Shown piece after piece: positions 8,088 to 16,431 of a stretch of 64,000 nucleotides of DNA; the stretch's first letter is position 1, and each line of letters begins with the position of its first letter. This stretch comes from Lachnospiraceae bacterium (GTDB taxonomy: Bacteria > Bacillota > Clostridia > Lachnospirales > Lachnospiraceae). The notes under the pieces were generated by a model. The model had not been told where the DNA came from. It worked only from the letters and a program-made list of their open reading frames with translations, and searched no databases. The position numbers and the translations under genes were made by a program. The stretch lies in NCBI GenBank assembly GCA_910573755.1, contig CAJTBO010000007.1, positions 113,863-177,862 of the forward strand, read 5' to 3'.

Positions 8088-8909
8088 GTGGCACATATCC
8101 AACTTAATTTTTATTCAAATGCTTTAAAAAAGAATGCAAATGTAATTGTGTTTATACCGACTGTATCAGCCGATGATTATTTAATGGGAGGTTCTGTCCG
8201 TTACGGACAGAAGGGCTTAAAATATCAAACGCTTTATCTTTTGCATGGCAGCTATGGCGATTATTTGGACTGGAGTCGTTTTACCGGCATTGAGAGATAT
8301 GCACAGGATAAGGTATTGGCGGTTGTTATGCCGTCGGGCGAAAACAGCGGCTATGTAAATATGGCGTTTGGCGAAGCATATGAAACATATCTTACAAAAG
8401 AACTGCCGGAGTTTATGGAAAAAATGTTTCCGGTTGCGAAAAAGCGGGAGAATACCTTTATCGGCGGTCTTTCGATGGGAGGATACGGCGCTTTCCACTG
8501 TGCGTTAAAATGTCCGGAAAGATATGGCTGCGCAGTCAGTTTGTCAGGGGCGCTGGATATGCAAATGCTCCAGAATTCGAGAGTCCCCCACATTACAAAT
8601 ATGTCTTTAAATTATCGTAAAGCGGTTTATAAAGATTTCAATAAGATCAGAGGATCTGACGCGGACATTTTCTATTTGCTGGAAGAAGCTGTGAAAGGGC
8701 GAAAAGATTTACCAAAACTTTATATGGCATGCGGACAGGAGGATTTTATCTTTGAAGAGAATGAAAATTTCTACAATAAAGCAGAGAAACTGAGTGTTTC
8801 TGTAGAGTATATACGAGATCATGGCATCCATGAATGGGATTATTGGGATGTTCATATCCGGATGGCGCTGGACTGGCTGCCCTGCAAAAAGGATTTGGTA
8901 GAGGAATAA
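8088..8909 (+). CDS. Esterase, tributyrin/feruloyl-esterase (PF00756) type, copy 2
   Basis: A 273-residue paralogue of the preceding esterase with the same architecture: YLLHGSYGDYLDW, nucleophile GLSMGGYGA, acid in CGQEDFIFE and histidine in GIHEWDYW. The start is GTG 8088, one base after the previous stop and 8 bases after AAAGGAGG, which suggests translational coupling. Retaining two diverged copies, both with intact triads, suggests two acyl substituents or two positions on the same imported substrate. It ends at a strong terminator and is the last gene of the LacI-controlled operon. Confidence 0.87.
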   Translation: MAHIQLNFYSNALKKNANVIVFIPTVSADDYLMGGSVRYGQKGLKYQTLYLLHGSYGDYLDWSRFTGIERYAQDKVLAVVMPSGENSGYVNMAFGEAYETYLTKELPEFMEKMFPVAKKRENTFIGGLSMGGYGAFHCALKCPERYGCAVSLSGALDMQMLQNSRVPHITNMSLNYRKAVYKDFNKIRGSDADIFYLLEEAVKGRKDLPKLYMACGQEDFIFEENENFYNKAEKLSVSVEYIRDHGIHEWDYWDVHIRMALDWLPCKKDLVEE

Positions 8910-8914
8910 GCAGT

Positions 8915-8956
8915 AAAAAAGAAGAGTTCCTGATGCGGTTAGAGCTCTTCTTTTTT
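8915..8956. terminator. Bidirectional intrinsic terminator
   Basis: The stem AAAAAAGAAGAG / CTCTTCTTTTTT with an 18-base loop has A and T runs on both flanks. It separates the esterase operon from the convergent DUF6320 gene and can stop transcription from both sides. Confidence 0.85.
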
Positions 8957-8992
8957 AAGTGCAAATGAATCAGATCCGTCATCGTTTTCCGG

Positions 8993-9697
8993 TTAGAAGT
9001 GCAGGCGGCGCCTTGCTTCTTCGCGGACTCTGGGAAGCAGGATGATCGTAACGATGGCGATGATGAAAACAACGCAGACGGTGAGCACAATGGCGGACCA
9101 GGTGATCCTCAGGGGGCTCTCCAGAAAGTTCCGGCACAGGAGTTCTATGCCGATACAGGATAAGGGGATCAGGGAAAAAATATAGAGTGTCACCGAGAAA
9201 AAGGAGTGGTTTATTTTCATTATCAGTAGCATAAAAGCTTCCAGCAGAAGCGTAAACAGGGCAACGATCGGCAGCCCCAGATAGTAGAGCCAGTCTGCGG
9301 AGCCGGTCAGGCGGGAGATCAGGTACAGGTAGAAGGATATGGAGAGTCCGTCCAGTAAAACGGCAAGGTAGGGCGAAAGCTTCCTGTAAAAGATAAAGGG
9401 AATGCAGATCACCCAGATGACCAGACAAAAGCCGATCACCAGAAGAGACCAGAGGTTTCTGGAGAAGACCAGCCTGTTTAACAGGCCGCAGGTGATGCTG
9501 ATCGTAAGCAGGAGGATACTGACAAAGATCGCGGCATCCTTTCTGCGGACAGGTTCCACTTTTCCTTTCTGGGAGGGATAGGGAGAAGATGCCTCAAAAT
9601 AAGGGATATTGTTGGGATCAAGGACCGGAGTGCTGCAGAGCGGGCATTTCTTTAAAGAAGGGTCCAGTTCTACTCCGCAATGTACACAATATGACAT
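8993..9697 (-). CDS. DUF6320-like zinc-ribbon membrane protein
   Basis: A 234-residue protein with an N-terminal zinc ribbon (CVHCG ... CPLC, residues 4-22), a short polar linker, and about six membrane segments from residue 55 to 225, ending in a basic tail (REEARRRLHF). The zinc-ribbon/multi-span layout is what I know as DUF6320; no biochemical role is established. It follows the acyltransferase gene on the same strand (73-base gap) and lies near a divergent alpha/beta hydrolase. I recall these three families occurring together in Lachnospiraceae, but that is memory, not a search. A membrane partner for the acyltransferase is a reasonable guess. Confidence 0.7.
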   Translation of the reverse strand: MSYCVHCGVELDPSLKKCPLCSTPVLDPNNIPYFEASSPYPSQKGKVEPVRRKDAAIFVSILLLTISITCGLLNRLVFSRNLWSLLVIGFCLVIWVICIPFIFYRKLSPYLAVLLDGLSISFYLYLISRLTGSADWLYYLGLPIVALFTLLLEAFMLLIMKINHSFFSVTLYIFSLIPLSCIGIELLCRNFLESPLRITWSAIVLTVCVVFIIAIVTIILLPRVREEARRRLHF

Positions 9698-9770
9698 GAT
9701 ATATTACCTTTCTGTGTTGTCATTGTTTCTATTTTTATTTCTGTTCTTATTTCTGTTACGGAAGATCGTC

Positions 9771-11075
9771 TCAGGATGTTTCCCGGTTGCTTTCTATTGT
9801 TACATGGATACCGTCCCGTATCAGGCGGCGGAAGAAGTACCGTTCCACATCGGCTTCCTTGATGCTGCTGGCAAAACCGATGGTCAGGGTATCCTGAAAA
9901 CTGATAATGGCGCAGTTGGTGCGGCGGGAAAAGGGCTGCCCCATACAGATATCAAACCGTTCCAGATAGGGAACCATATCTTCCGGCACTTTGAGCGCCC
10001 CCATATTCGTCAGCCCGGCGGAGGAGTTTTTATCCTGCACCCGGGTATAAAAAAGTCTGACCACAAAGTCTTTTAAAAACAGCGGGACGATCCGGATCAG
10101 CGGATGGCGCTGGGTAGCGGCATTGGTAGTGATGTCCCCCCGCAGAAATTTTTCGTTGATATAGTACTGCATGTAATTATGGACATGCAGGACGATTTCT
10201 TCAAAGCTGTATTCTCCGAGCCTTGGATCTACGGAAGGGTAGATCATCGTAATAAAATTCCGCAGCGTTTTGGAAGGGAAAAATCTGCGCAGATTGACCG
10301 GCATGGCGATTCTGACCGGCAGGCGTTTTAACGGTTTTTCACTTTCCTGTTTTTCTAAAAGGGCATAGAGCAGTACGGCGTTCAGGTATTCCGTGATGGT
10401 CACATGGTACTGCTTTGCCACGTTCTTAACTTCCGTGGAGGAAAGGATTCCGTTGATGATATTTAAAGTATAAAAGGGCTCCTTTGTGCCCCGCACCCGA
10501 TAGGTCTTTTCGCTGGGCCTCGGGGGCCGCACATTGGCGTTGGAATAACGCATATAGGCGTCTTCGAGTTCCCCGGGATCCGGTTCCTCATGAATATCAA
10601 GTACAAAACCGCCGCATTTGATGGAAGCGCCCAGTTCTCTTAGATATTGTGCGGTGATCGTCTGTAAAAGATACATGCCGCCGGTACCGTCTCCGAGAGA
10701 ATGATGCGCTTCCAGAGAGATCCTGCAGTCATAATAGTATATACGCAAAAGATAACGGTTGTTAGCTTTAAAAGGCATAGGCATACAGGGATTATTGATA
10801 TCCCGCTGTACGAAAGGCCCGGGCCTGTTGTTCGGCTCTAGGTAGCGCCAGAACAGTCCTTTTCTGATGGCGGATTTATAGGTGGGAAAGCGGGGAAGCG
10901 TTTTATCTACCGCTGTCTGAAGAATATCCGGTTTCACAGGCTCTTTTAAGAGAACGGAAAGCCGGTATACGGAAGAAAAATCCCGACGCTGCAATGTGGG
11001 ATATACGATCGCCGATAAATCCAGTTTATACCAGGTGGTCCGCACCGGTTTTTTTGCATGTTTGTTTTGTCTCAT
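9771..11075 (-). CDS. Condensation-domain-like acyltransferase (alcohol acetyltransferase type)
   Basis: A 434-residue protein of the chloramphenicol-acetyltransferase/NRPS-condensation fold. The catalytic motif HHSLGDG (HHxxxDG) is at about residue 126, and a second conserved stretch, PVNLRRFFPSKTLRN, sits near residue 265, where the DFGWG-type region follows in relatives. Such proteins transfer an acyl group from CoA or a carrier to an alcohol or amine; annotation pipelines often call this subgroup alcohol acetyltransferase. The chosen ATG 11075 coincides with the predicted transcript start of the promoter at 11082-11111, so the mRNA may be leaderless. A TTG 36 bases upstream is in frame but has no ribosome site and overlaps that promoter. 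The substrate is unknown. Confidence 0.75.
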   Translation of the reverse strand: MRQNKHAKKPVRTTWYKLDLSAIVYPTLQRRDFSSVYRLSVLLKEPVKPDILQTAVDKTLPRFPTYKSAIRKGLFWRYLEPNNRPGPFVQRDINNPCMPMPFKANNRYLLRIYYYDCRISLEAHHSLGDGTGGMYLLQTITAQYLRELGASIKCGGFVLDIHEEPDPGELEDAYMRYSNANVRPPRPSEKTYRVRGTKEPFYTLNIINGILSSTEVKNVAKQYHVTITEYLNAVLLYALLEKQESEKPLKRLPVRIAMPVNLRRFFPSKTLRNFITMIYPSVDPRLGEYSFEEIVLHVHNYMQYYINEKFLRGDITTNAATQRHPLIRIVPLFLKDFVVRLFYTRVQDKNSSAGLTNMGALKVPEDMVPYLERFDICMGQPFSRRTNCAIISFQDTLTIGFASSIKEADVERYFFRRLIRDGIHVTIESNRETS

Positions 11076-11081
11076 ATAAAC

Positions 11082-11111
11082 AGTATACCCTAAAAACCGG
11101 GAGTGTGGCAA
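11082..11111 (-). promoter_or_regulatory. Promoter of the acyltransferase gene, probably giving a leaderless mRNA
   Basis: On the minus strand, TTGCCA (11111-11106), an 18-base spacer and TATACT (11087-11082) are followed by only 6 bases before ATG 11075. The expected start of transcription is therefore at or next to the start codon, and no ribosome site is present upstream of it. Confidence 0.55.
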
Positions 11112-11279
11112 TGAAAAACAGGAAAAAGTTTACACTCATAAATTTTTTAGAAATTTTTTGAAAAATGTCAAAAGCTATTGAAATTAAGAGGAAAATCATA
11201 CATACTAACATAGGTGGCTTTCTGTTATTGCCCGAAAGAATAAATAACTAGTGTTATGAATAGATTGGAATTATGATAT

Positions 11280-12185
11280 ATGGCGATCAGCAAAAAAAAT
11301 CAGGGCCTTTTAAATCTCGTAAAGAGAGTGCATGGCGTTGTGGAAAATGTGGATATTGAAAAACACCGGCAGTCTCAGGATCAGCTTGGCGCATTATTCG
11401 GACAGAATAAGGCGATTCTGATCAAGGAAGTGGATATTGACGGGATGTACGCGGAATGGCTTTGTGTCAACAGGGCGCATATGAAGAAGTATGTGATCCT
11501 GTACTGTCATGGCGGCGGATACGCTACAGGCAGCAGCCTTTACGGCAGAACGCTGACCACCAGGCTGGCTTCTTCGACTTCCATGGATGTGCTCAGTTTT
11601 GATTACCGTCTTTCGCCGGAGAATCCCTATCCTGCGGCAATCGAAGATGCGATGACGACCTGGAACCATCTGATGATGTTCGGCTATGGTGCGAGGGATG
11701 TGATCCTGGCGGGGGATTCCGCAGGCGGCAACCTTGCCCTTGCGCTGACCCATCAGTTAAAAAAGGAAGGGAGGCTCCTGCCGAGAGGGATCGTTCTGCT
11801 TTCCCCCTGGACGGATATGACCGGTTCCGGAAAATCCCATCAGACAAAGGAGGGGATCGATCCGGTATTGAATGCCGCTTATATCGAGGGAGCGATCGAA
11901 AATTATCTGGGGAAAGATTATTCCAGAGAATTGTTGAGAGATCCGTCGGTTTCCCCGCTGTTCGGGGACTTTGCGGGATTTCCGCCGACCTATATCCAGG
12001 TGGGGGATCAGGAAATCCTGCAGAGCGACAGTGTGCTGCTATATAAGAAAATGCAGCAGGCGGGCGTCAATGTGACACTGGATGTTTTTAAGGGCATGTG
12101 GCATGTGTTCCAGATGTCCCCTTTCAAGACGGCAACGGAAGCCATGGATAAGAATGCGGAATTTATATTCAGTATATGCAGGTAG
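11280..12185 (+). CDS. Alpha/beta hydrolase, HSL/acetyl-esterase family
   Basis: A 301-residue hydrolase of the hormone-sensitive-lipase family. The oxyanion motif is HGGGYATGSS (residues ~79-88), the nucleophile is in GDSAGGN (Ser near residue 147), the acid is in VGDQEILQSDS and the histidine in GMWHVFQ. It has no signal peptide or membrane segment. It is divergent from the acyltransferase/DUF6320 pair across a 204-base intergenic region. Opposite chemistries (acyl transfer versus ester cleavage) side by side suggest turnover of one acylated compound, but this is inference. The ribosome site before ATG 11280 is weak. Confidence 0.85.
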   Translation: MAISKKNQGLLNLVKRVHGVVENVDIEKHRQSQDQLGALFGQNKAILIKEVDIDGMYAEWLCVNRAHMKKYVILYCHGGGYATGSSLYGRTLTTRLASSTSMDVLSFDYRLSPENPYPAAIEDAMTTWNHLMMFGYGARDVILAGDSAGGNLALALTHQLKKEGRLLPRGIVLLSPWTDMTGSGKSHQTKEGIDPVLNAAYIEGAIENYLGKDYSRELLRDPSVSPLFGDFAGFPPTYIQVGDQEILQSDSVLLYKKMQQAGVNVTLDVFKGMWHVFQMSPFKTATEAMDKNAEFIFSICR

Positions 12186-12297
12186 AGAGGGAAGTTGTGT
12201 ACCGGCAGGAAAGCTGCGGAACCGGAATAAACCGAGCTGAAAGCGCGGGATACGAACAAAAAGCGAAGCGTTTGCGAGTCAGAACAGGAGTTATTTT

Positions 12298-13326
12298 ATG
12301 GAAATGGAATTTTTGCGGAAACTTCCTACTCCTTCGGAAATCAAGGAAGAGTTTCCTTTACATAAAGAGATGGAACGGATCAAGGAGGAAAGGGATGTTG
12401 TTTTAAAAAATATATTCGAGGGTAAAGATGACAGATTGCTGCTGCTCATCGGTCCCTGTTCGGCGGATAATGAGGACGCCGTGCTGGATTATCTTTGCAG
12501 GCTGCGGAAAGCGGCGGAAAAGGTCAGGGATAAGATTTTTGTGGTGCCCAGAATTTATACCAACAAGCCGAGGACCATCGGGGCGGGCTATAAGGGGATG
12601 CTGCATCAGCCGGACCCGGAGCGGGGAACGGATATGTTAAAGGGGATTATTGCAATCAGGGAACTGCATATGCGTGCGGTGAAGGAGACCGGTTTTACCT
12701 GCGCGGACGAGATGCTGTACCCGGAAAACCACCGTTATTTATCGGACCTTCTCGCCTATGTGGCAGTGGGGGCGCGTTCCGTGGAGGATCAGCAGCACCG
12801 GCTCACAGCCAGCGGGCTTGGGATTCCCGTGGGGATGAAAAATCCCACAGGGGGCGACCTGACTGTGATGATGAATTCCATCATCGCGGCACAGAGCAGC
12901 CATACTTTCCTCTACCGGGGCTGGGAGGTGCGCACGGAGGGAAATGCCTGCGCCCATGCCATTTTACGGGGATATGTGGATAAATTCGGCAGGAATATGC
13001 CCAATTATCATTATGAAGATCTGCGGCGCGTGCTGGAGATCTACCATGAACGGGAGTTTCAGAATCCGGCGGTGGTGGTGGATACCAACCACTCCAATTC
13101 AGGCAAGGAATTTATGGAACAGATCCGCATCAGCAAGGATGTGGTGCACAGCTGCCGTGTGTCCGGGGAGATCCGGCGTCTGGTGAAAGGGCTGATGATA
13201 GAGAGTTATATCGAGGACGGCGCGCAGAAGGTCGGCGGACACTGTTATGGAAAGTCCATCACCGATCCGTGCCTCGGATGGGATAAATCGGAGAGGCTGA
13301 TCTATGAACTGGCGGAAGAATGGTAG
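12298..13326 (+). CDS. aroF: 3-deoxy-7-phosphoheptulonate (DAHP) synthase, class I
   Basis: A 342-residue class-I DAHP synthase of the AroF/G/H type, condensing PEP with erythrose 4-phosphate at the entry to the shikimate pathway. Family signatures are LIGPCSA (residues ~50-56), VVPRIYTNKPRT, GARSVEDQQHR, GMKNPTGGD and VVDTNHSNSGK. The length equals the E. coli enzymes. It starts behind ACAGGAG (ATG 12298). No leader peptide or T-box is evident in the 112 bases upstream. The MBOAT gene starts 18 bases after its stop, so they may share a transcript, although a functional link is not obvious. The isoenzyme letter is arbitrary. Confidence 0.93.
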   Translation: MEMEFLRKLPTPSEIKEEFPLHKEMERIKEERDVVLKNIFEGKDDRLLLLIGPCSADNEDAVLDYLCRLRKAAEKVRDKIFVVPRIYTNKPRTIGAGYKGMLHQPDPERGTDMLKGIIAIRELHMRAVKETGFTCADEMLYPENHRYLSDLLAYVAVGARSVEDQQHRLTASGLGIPVGMKNPTGGDLTVMMNSIIAAQSSHTFLYRGWEVRTEGNACAHAILRGYVDKFGRNMPNYHYEDLRRVLEIYHEREFQNPAVVVDTNHSNSGKEFMEQIRISKDVVHSCRVSGEIRRLVKGLMIESYIEDGAQKVGGHCYGKSITDPCLGWDKSERLIYELAEEW

Positions 13327-13344
13327 GGAAGGAGTGGAAAACAA

Positions 13345-14754
13345 GTGGTATTCAGCAGTCTGGAATTTCTGTTCCTGTTCTTACCCCTGTTTTTGCTCGT
13401 ATACTACCTGCTGCCCCTGAGAGGAAAAAATATCTTTCTGTTTCTCGGGAGTCTGGTCTTTTACGGTTTTGGGATAGCCTGGAACATTTATTATCTGGTG
13501 CTTATCATTGCCTCTGTCCTCCTGAATTTTCTGGCGGCAAAGGGGATGGAGCACTGCAGAAGAAAAAACAGAATACGAAGGGGAGAGGAAACGGCGGGAA
13601 AAAGCAGCATGGGCGAAAAAGTAATCCTGACTCTGAGCCTGTGCTACAATTTCGGTCTGCTCCTGTTCTTTAAATATGCAGGATTTTTTGTGGAGAATAT
13701 TATCCTGCCGATCGGGATCAGCTTTTATACGTTTCAGATCACTTCCTATCTGATCGATGTATATCGGAGAAAAACAAGGCCGGAGCAGGATGTGATCCGT
13801 CTGGGGGCATACCTGACCATGTTTCCGCAGTTGATCGCCGGTCCGATCGTCAATTACAGCGAAGTTTATAAACGGCTCAGAAAAAGAAAGATTACACTGA
13901 CAGGCTGCAATCACGGCCTGCAGTATTTTACGCTGGGACTGGGGTTCAAGGTGCTCCTTGCCAACCAGCTCGGCAATCTCTGGGAGGATATCCAGACCAT
14001 CGGTTACGAGAGCATATCGACACCGCTGGCATGGCTCGGGATTCTGGCATACAGCCTGCAGATCTATTTTGATTTCTACGGTTATTCGCTGATGGCGGTG
14101 GGGCTTGGAAAGCTTCTGGGTTTCCGGTTCCCCGACAATTTCCGGCAGCCTTATATGTCGCTGTCCATGACGGAGTTCTGGCGCAGATGGCATATCACGC
14201 TGGGGCGCTGGTTTCGGGAATATGTGTATATTCCGCTTGGCGGCAACAGAAAGGGAAAGGTACGGCAGTTTTTTAACCTGCTCATCGTCTGGCTTCTGAC
14301 AGGGTTCTGGCATGGCGCGAACTGGAATTTCCTTCTCTGGGGGCTTTTGCTGTTTCTGATCATTTCGGTGGAAAAGGCAGGGCTTATAAAAGTACTGGAG
14401 CGGTGGAAAATACTGGGGCATCTTTATATGTTTTTTCTGATTCCGGTGAGCTGGGCGGTCTTTGCCATCACAGATCCTGTTATGCTGCAGGTTTACTTTC
14501 TGAAACTGTTTCCCTTTATCGGGGGAGCGGGGAACCAGGGCGTTGTATTTTCGGGAGATTTTGAAAAGTATATTAAAATATACGGTATCGGGCTGGCGGC
14601 AGGATTGGTCTGCTGCAGCGGTCTGGTGGAAAAAATCTTTATGAAATGGAGAAATAAGCTCTGGATGTCTCTTTTACTGCTGATCATTTTCGGTGCGGCG
14701 GTCTGGTGCATGTACCGGGGACTGAATGATCCGTTTTTATACTATAGATTTTAG
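13345..14754 (+). CDS. MBOAT-family membrane O-acyltransferase (AlgI/PatA/DltB-like)
   Basis: A 469-residue membrane-bound O-acyltransferase with about eleven hydrophobic segments. Diagnostic motifs are the AlgI-type segment TEFWRRWHITLGRWFREY (residues ~273-290), YIPLGGNRKG, and the catalytic-histidine segment LTGFWHGANW near residue 320. Such proteins move acetyl (or, in DltB, D-alanyl) groups across the membrane to a partner that decorates a cell-wall polymer. The start is GTG 13345. The next gene, 18 bases on, encodes a membrane-anchored SGNH protein, the usual partner in PatA/PatB and AlgI/AlgX-type O-acetylation. Lying next to a SigV/RsiV-like pair, peptidoglycan acetylation is my preferred role; an exopolysaccharide target is the alternative. 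Confidence 0.9.
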   Translation: MVFSSLEFLFLFLPLFLLVYYLLPLRGKNIFLFLGSLVFYGFGIAWNIYYLVLIIASVLLNFLAAKGMEHCRRKNRIRRGEETAGKSSMGEKVILTLSLCYNFGLLLFFKYAGFFVENIILPIGISFYTFQITSYLIDVYRRKTRPEQDVIRLGAYLTMFPQLIAGPIVNYSEVYKRLRKRKITLTGCNHGLQYFTLGLGFKVLLANQLGNLWEDIQTIGYESISTPLAWLGILAYSLQIYFDFYGYSLMAVGLGKLLGFRFPDNFRQPYMSLSMTEFWRRWHITLGRWFREYVYIPLGGNRKGKVRQFFNLLIVWLLTGFWHGANWNFLLWGLLLFLIISVEKAGLIKVLERWKILGHLYMFFLIPVSWAVFAITDPVMLQVYFLKLFPFIGGAGNQGVVFSGDFEKYIKIYGIGLAAGLVCCSGLVEKIFMKWRNKLWMSLLLLIIFGAAVWCMYRGLNDPFLYYRF

Positions 14755-14772
14755 GAATGACTGGAGAAAAAT

Positions 14773-15666
14773 ATGCGGAAATATCATTATCTGGTCTTGT
14801 TTATGATTGGATTTCTTGTGCTGTGGCCGTTTATGCTGCACAAGCTATATATAGAACAGGCGAAAAATACGGAAACTTTTGTGGAACAGGCGCAGGCGGA
14901 GGGCGCTGCGGAGCCTGAGAGCGGTGTTTATGATGTGTCAGGGGGGGAAGCGCAGGAAGAGGAGAACAAAGAGGCGGCGAAAGAAGGATCTTCCGGGCAG
15001 ACGGATGCAGAGCAGGAGACAGAAGAGGATACGGATCTGACAGAAGAAACGGAAGAGCCGGAGGAAGCGCAGGAGGACGAAGAGGCGGAAAAAGAGCTGG
15101 AGCCGGAAGAATTTTTTCAGGATACACTGTTTATAGGGGATTCCCGTACCATGGGTCTGGCGGAGTATGCGGATATCGGCGGCGCGGTGGTCTTTGCCAA
15201 TACGGGCATGAATATCTACCGGCTTTATTCTCTGAAAAACGCGGTGCATGATCAGGAACCTTATCTGGAAGATATACTGGCAGAAAAACAATACCGCAAG
15301 ATTTATCTGATGCTGGGGATCAATGAGCTGGGGTACGATGCGGAGCAGACCGTAAAACGCTATGAAGAGGAAGTGTTAAAGCTGAGTGAGCTGCAGCCGG
15401 AGGCGAAGATCGTGCTGGAGGCAAATCTTCATGTGACAAAGGAGCGTTCGGAGCGTGATGCGATATTCAATAATGAGAATATTGACAGGATCAACGGAAA
15501 TATCCGGCAGATCGCGGAAAAACACGGATTTTCCTATATCGATGTGAATGAAATATTTGATGATGAGACAGGCGCCTTAAATCCGGAGTGTACCCACGAC
15601 GAGGTGCATGTGCTGGGGAAATATTATCAGCAGTGGGCGGACTGGATCAGGGAAAACGGGATTTAA
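14773..15666 (+). CDS. Membrane-anchored SGNH/GDSL hydrolase-like O-acetylation partner
   Basis: A 297-residue protein: an N-terminal membrane anchor (residues ~7-24), a long Glu-rich spacer (to ~residue 115), then an extracellular SGNH domain. The Ser block is FIGDSRT (Ser near residue 124), the Asn-type block is GINELG, and the catalytic Asp/His pair is in DEVH near residues 275-278. Following an MBOAT gene, it most likely acts as the transferase that places the translocated acetyl group on a wall or capsule polymer. Alternatively it removes such groups. The strongly acidic spacer is unusual and may thread through the wall. Confidence 0.85.
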   Translation: MRKYHYLVLFMIGFLVLWPFMLHKLYIEQAKNTETFVEQAQAEGAAEPESGVYDVSGGEAQEEENKEAAKEGSSGQTDAEQETEEDTDLTEETEEPEEAQEDEEAEKELEPEEFFQDTLFIGDSRTMGLAEYADIGGAVVFANTGMNIYRLYSLKNAVHDQEPYLEDILAEKQYRKIYLMLGINELGYDAEQTVKRYEEEVLKLSELQPEAKIVLEANLHVTKERSERDAIFNNENIDRINGNIRQIAEKHGFSYIDVNEIFDDETGALNPECTHDEVHVLGKYYQQWADWIRENGI

Positions 15667-15699
15667 TAATCAAAGAAGAAATATAAATAAAAATCTTTT

Positions 15700-15728
15700 T
15701 GAAACTTTTAACAGGGCGTATCCGTCTA
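15700..15728 (+). promoter_or_regulatory. ECF-type promoter in front of the sigma factor gene
   Basis: TGAAAC (15700-15705), 17 bases, CGTCTA (15723-15728) matches the Bacillus ECF pattern (TGAAAC...CGTC) used by SigV/SigW-type factors. It lies about 80 bases before the sigma gene, which suggests autoregulation. A closely related pattern precedes the second ECF gene at 60410. Confidence 0.8.
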
Positions 15729-15806
15729 ATGGGTACAGATCTGGAAAAAGAGTTTTAAAAAGATTTTTTTAATGATACGGAACTGGAAGAAGAGCAGGAG
15801 GCGGGA

Positions 15807-16277
15807 ATGGTAGAGAAAGAAAAACTGGTTCAGGATACCCTACTGAAACATTACGAGAGTTATTACAGGCTGGCATACAGCTACGTGCATCAGGAGGCGG
15901 ATGCTTTGGACATCGTACAGGAAGGGGCGTATAAAGCCATGCTGAAGGCGGATACACTGCGGGAGGAGAGTTATGCGGGAACCTGGATATACCGTATTAT
16001 GATCAATGAGGCGAAGGAATATTTGAGAAAAAACAGAAAAGAGTACGCAGAGCCCGGGGAGATACCGGCGGAGGAGGAGCGGTACGGGGATCTGGAACTG
16101 AAGGAGGCGGTGGATCAGCTGCCGGCGGAGGAGCGGGAGCTGATCATTCTGCGGTTTTATGAGGATAAGCAGCTTTCGGAGATCGCGGAGATCCTGCAGG
16201 AAAATTTGAGTACGGTAAAAAGCAGGCTTTACAGGACCTTGCGGAAACTGCGGGAAGAGCTGGAGGTTATGGCATAG
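15807..16277 (+). CDS. ECF RNA polymerase sigma factor (SigV-like)
   Basis: A 156-residue ECF sigma factor: region 2 is residues ~10-75 (YRLAYSYVHQEADALDIVQE, then WIYRIMINEAKEYLRKN) and region 4 is ~100-150 (LPAEERELIILRFYEDK, LSEIAEILQENLSTVKSRLYR). No additional domains are present. It is directly followed by a gene for an RsiV-like membrane anti-sigma factor, and a promoter it could recognise lies upstream. In Bacillus, SigV responds to lysozyme and turns on wall O-acetylation. Here the O-acetyltransferase pair is just upstream, which supports the comparison. The ribosome site before ATG 15807 is GGAGGCGG. Confidence 0.93.
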   Translation: MVEKEKLVQDTLLKHYESYYRLAYSYVHQEADALDIVQEGAYKAMLKADTLREESYAGTWIYRIMINEAKEYLRKNRKEYAEPGEIPAEEERYGDLELKEAVDQLPAEERELIILRFYEDKQLSEIAEILQENLSTVKSRLYRTLRKLREELEVMA

Positions 16278-16431
16278 AGTGAAGGCCGGCGGATGAAGCA
16301 GAAACCGGAAACCGGAGGATGTATCACGGAAACCGTGAAGCATCGTTTTGTTCCATAAAACAGAAGTTGATTTAAATATAGTATATTAATCGTTGCGGCA
16401 TCCCGGAAACGGGAAGAAAGGAAGATATCAT

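Noticed and set aside
13381..14421. 346-codon minus-strand frame
   Set aside because: Antisense of the MBOAT gene; Pro/Gln/His/Lys-rich composition is typical of the complement of a membrane-protein gene.
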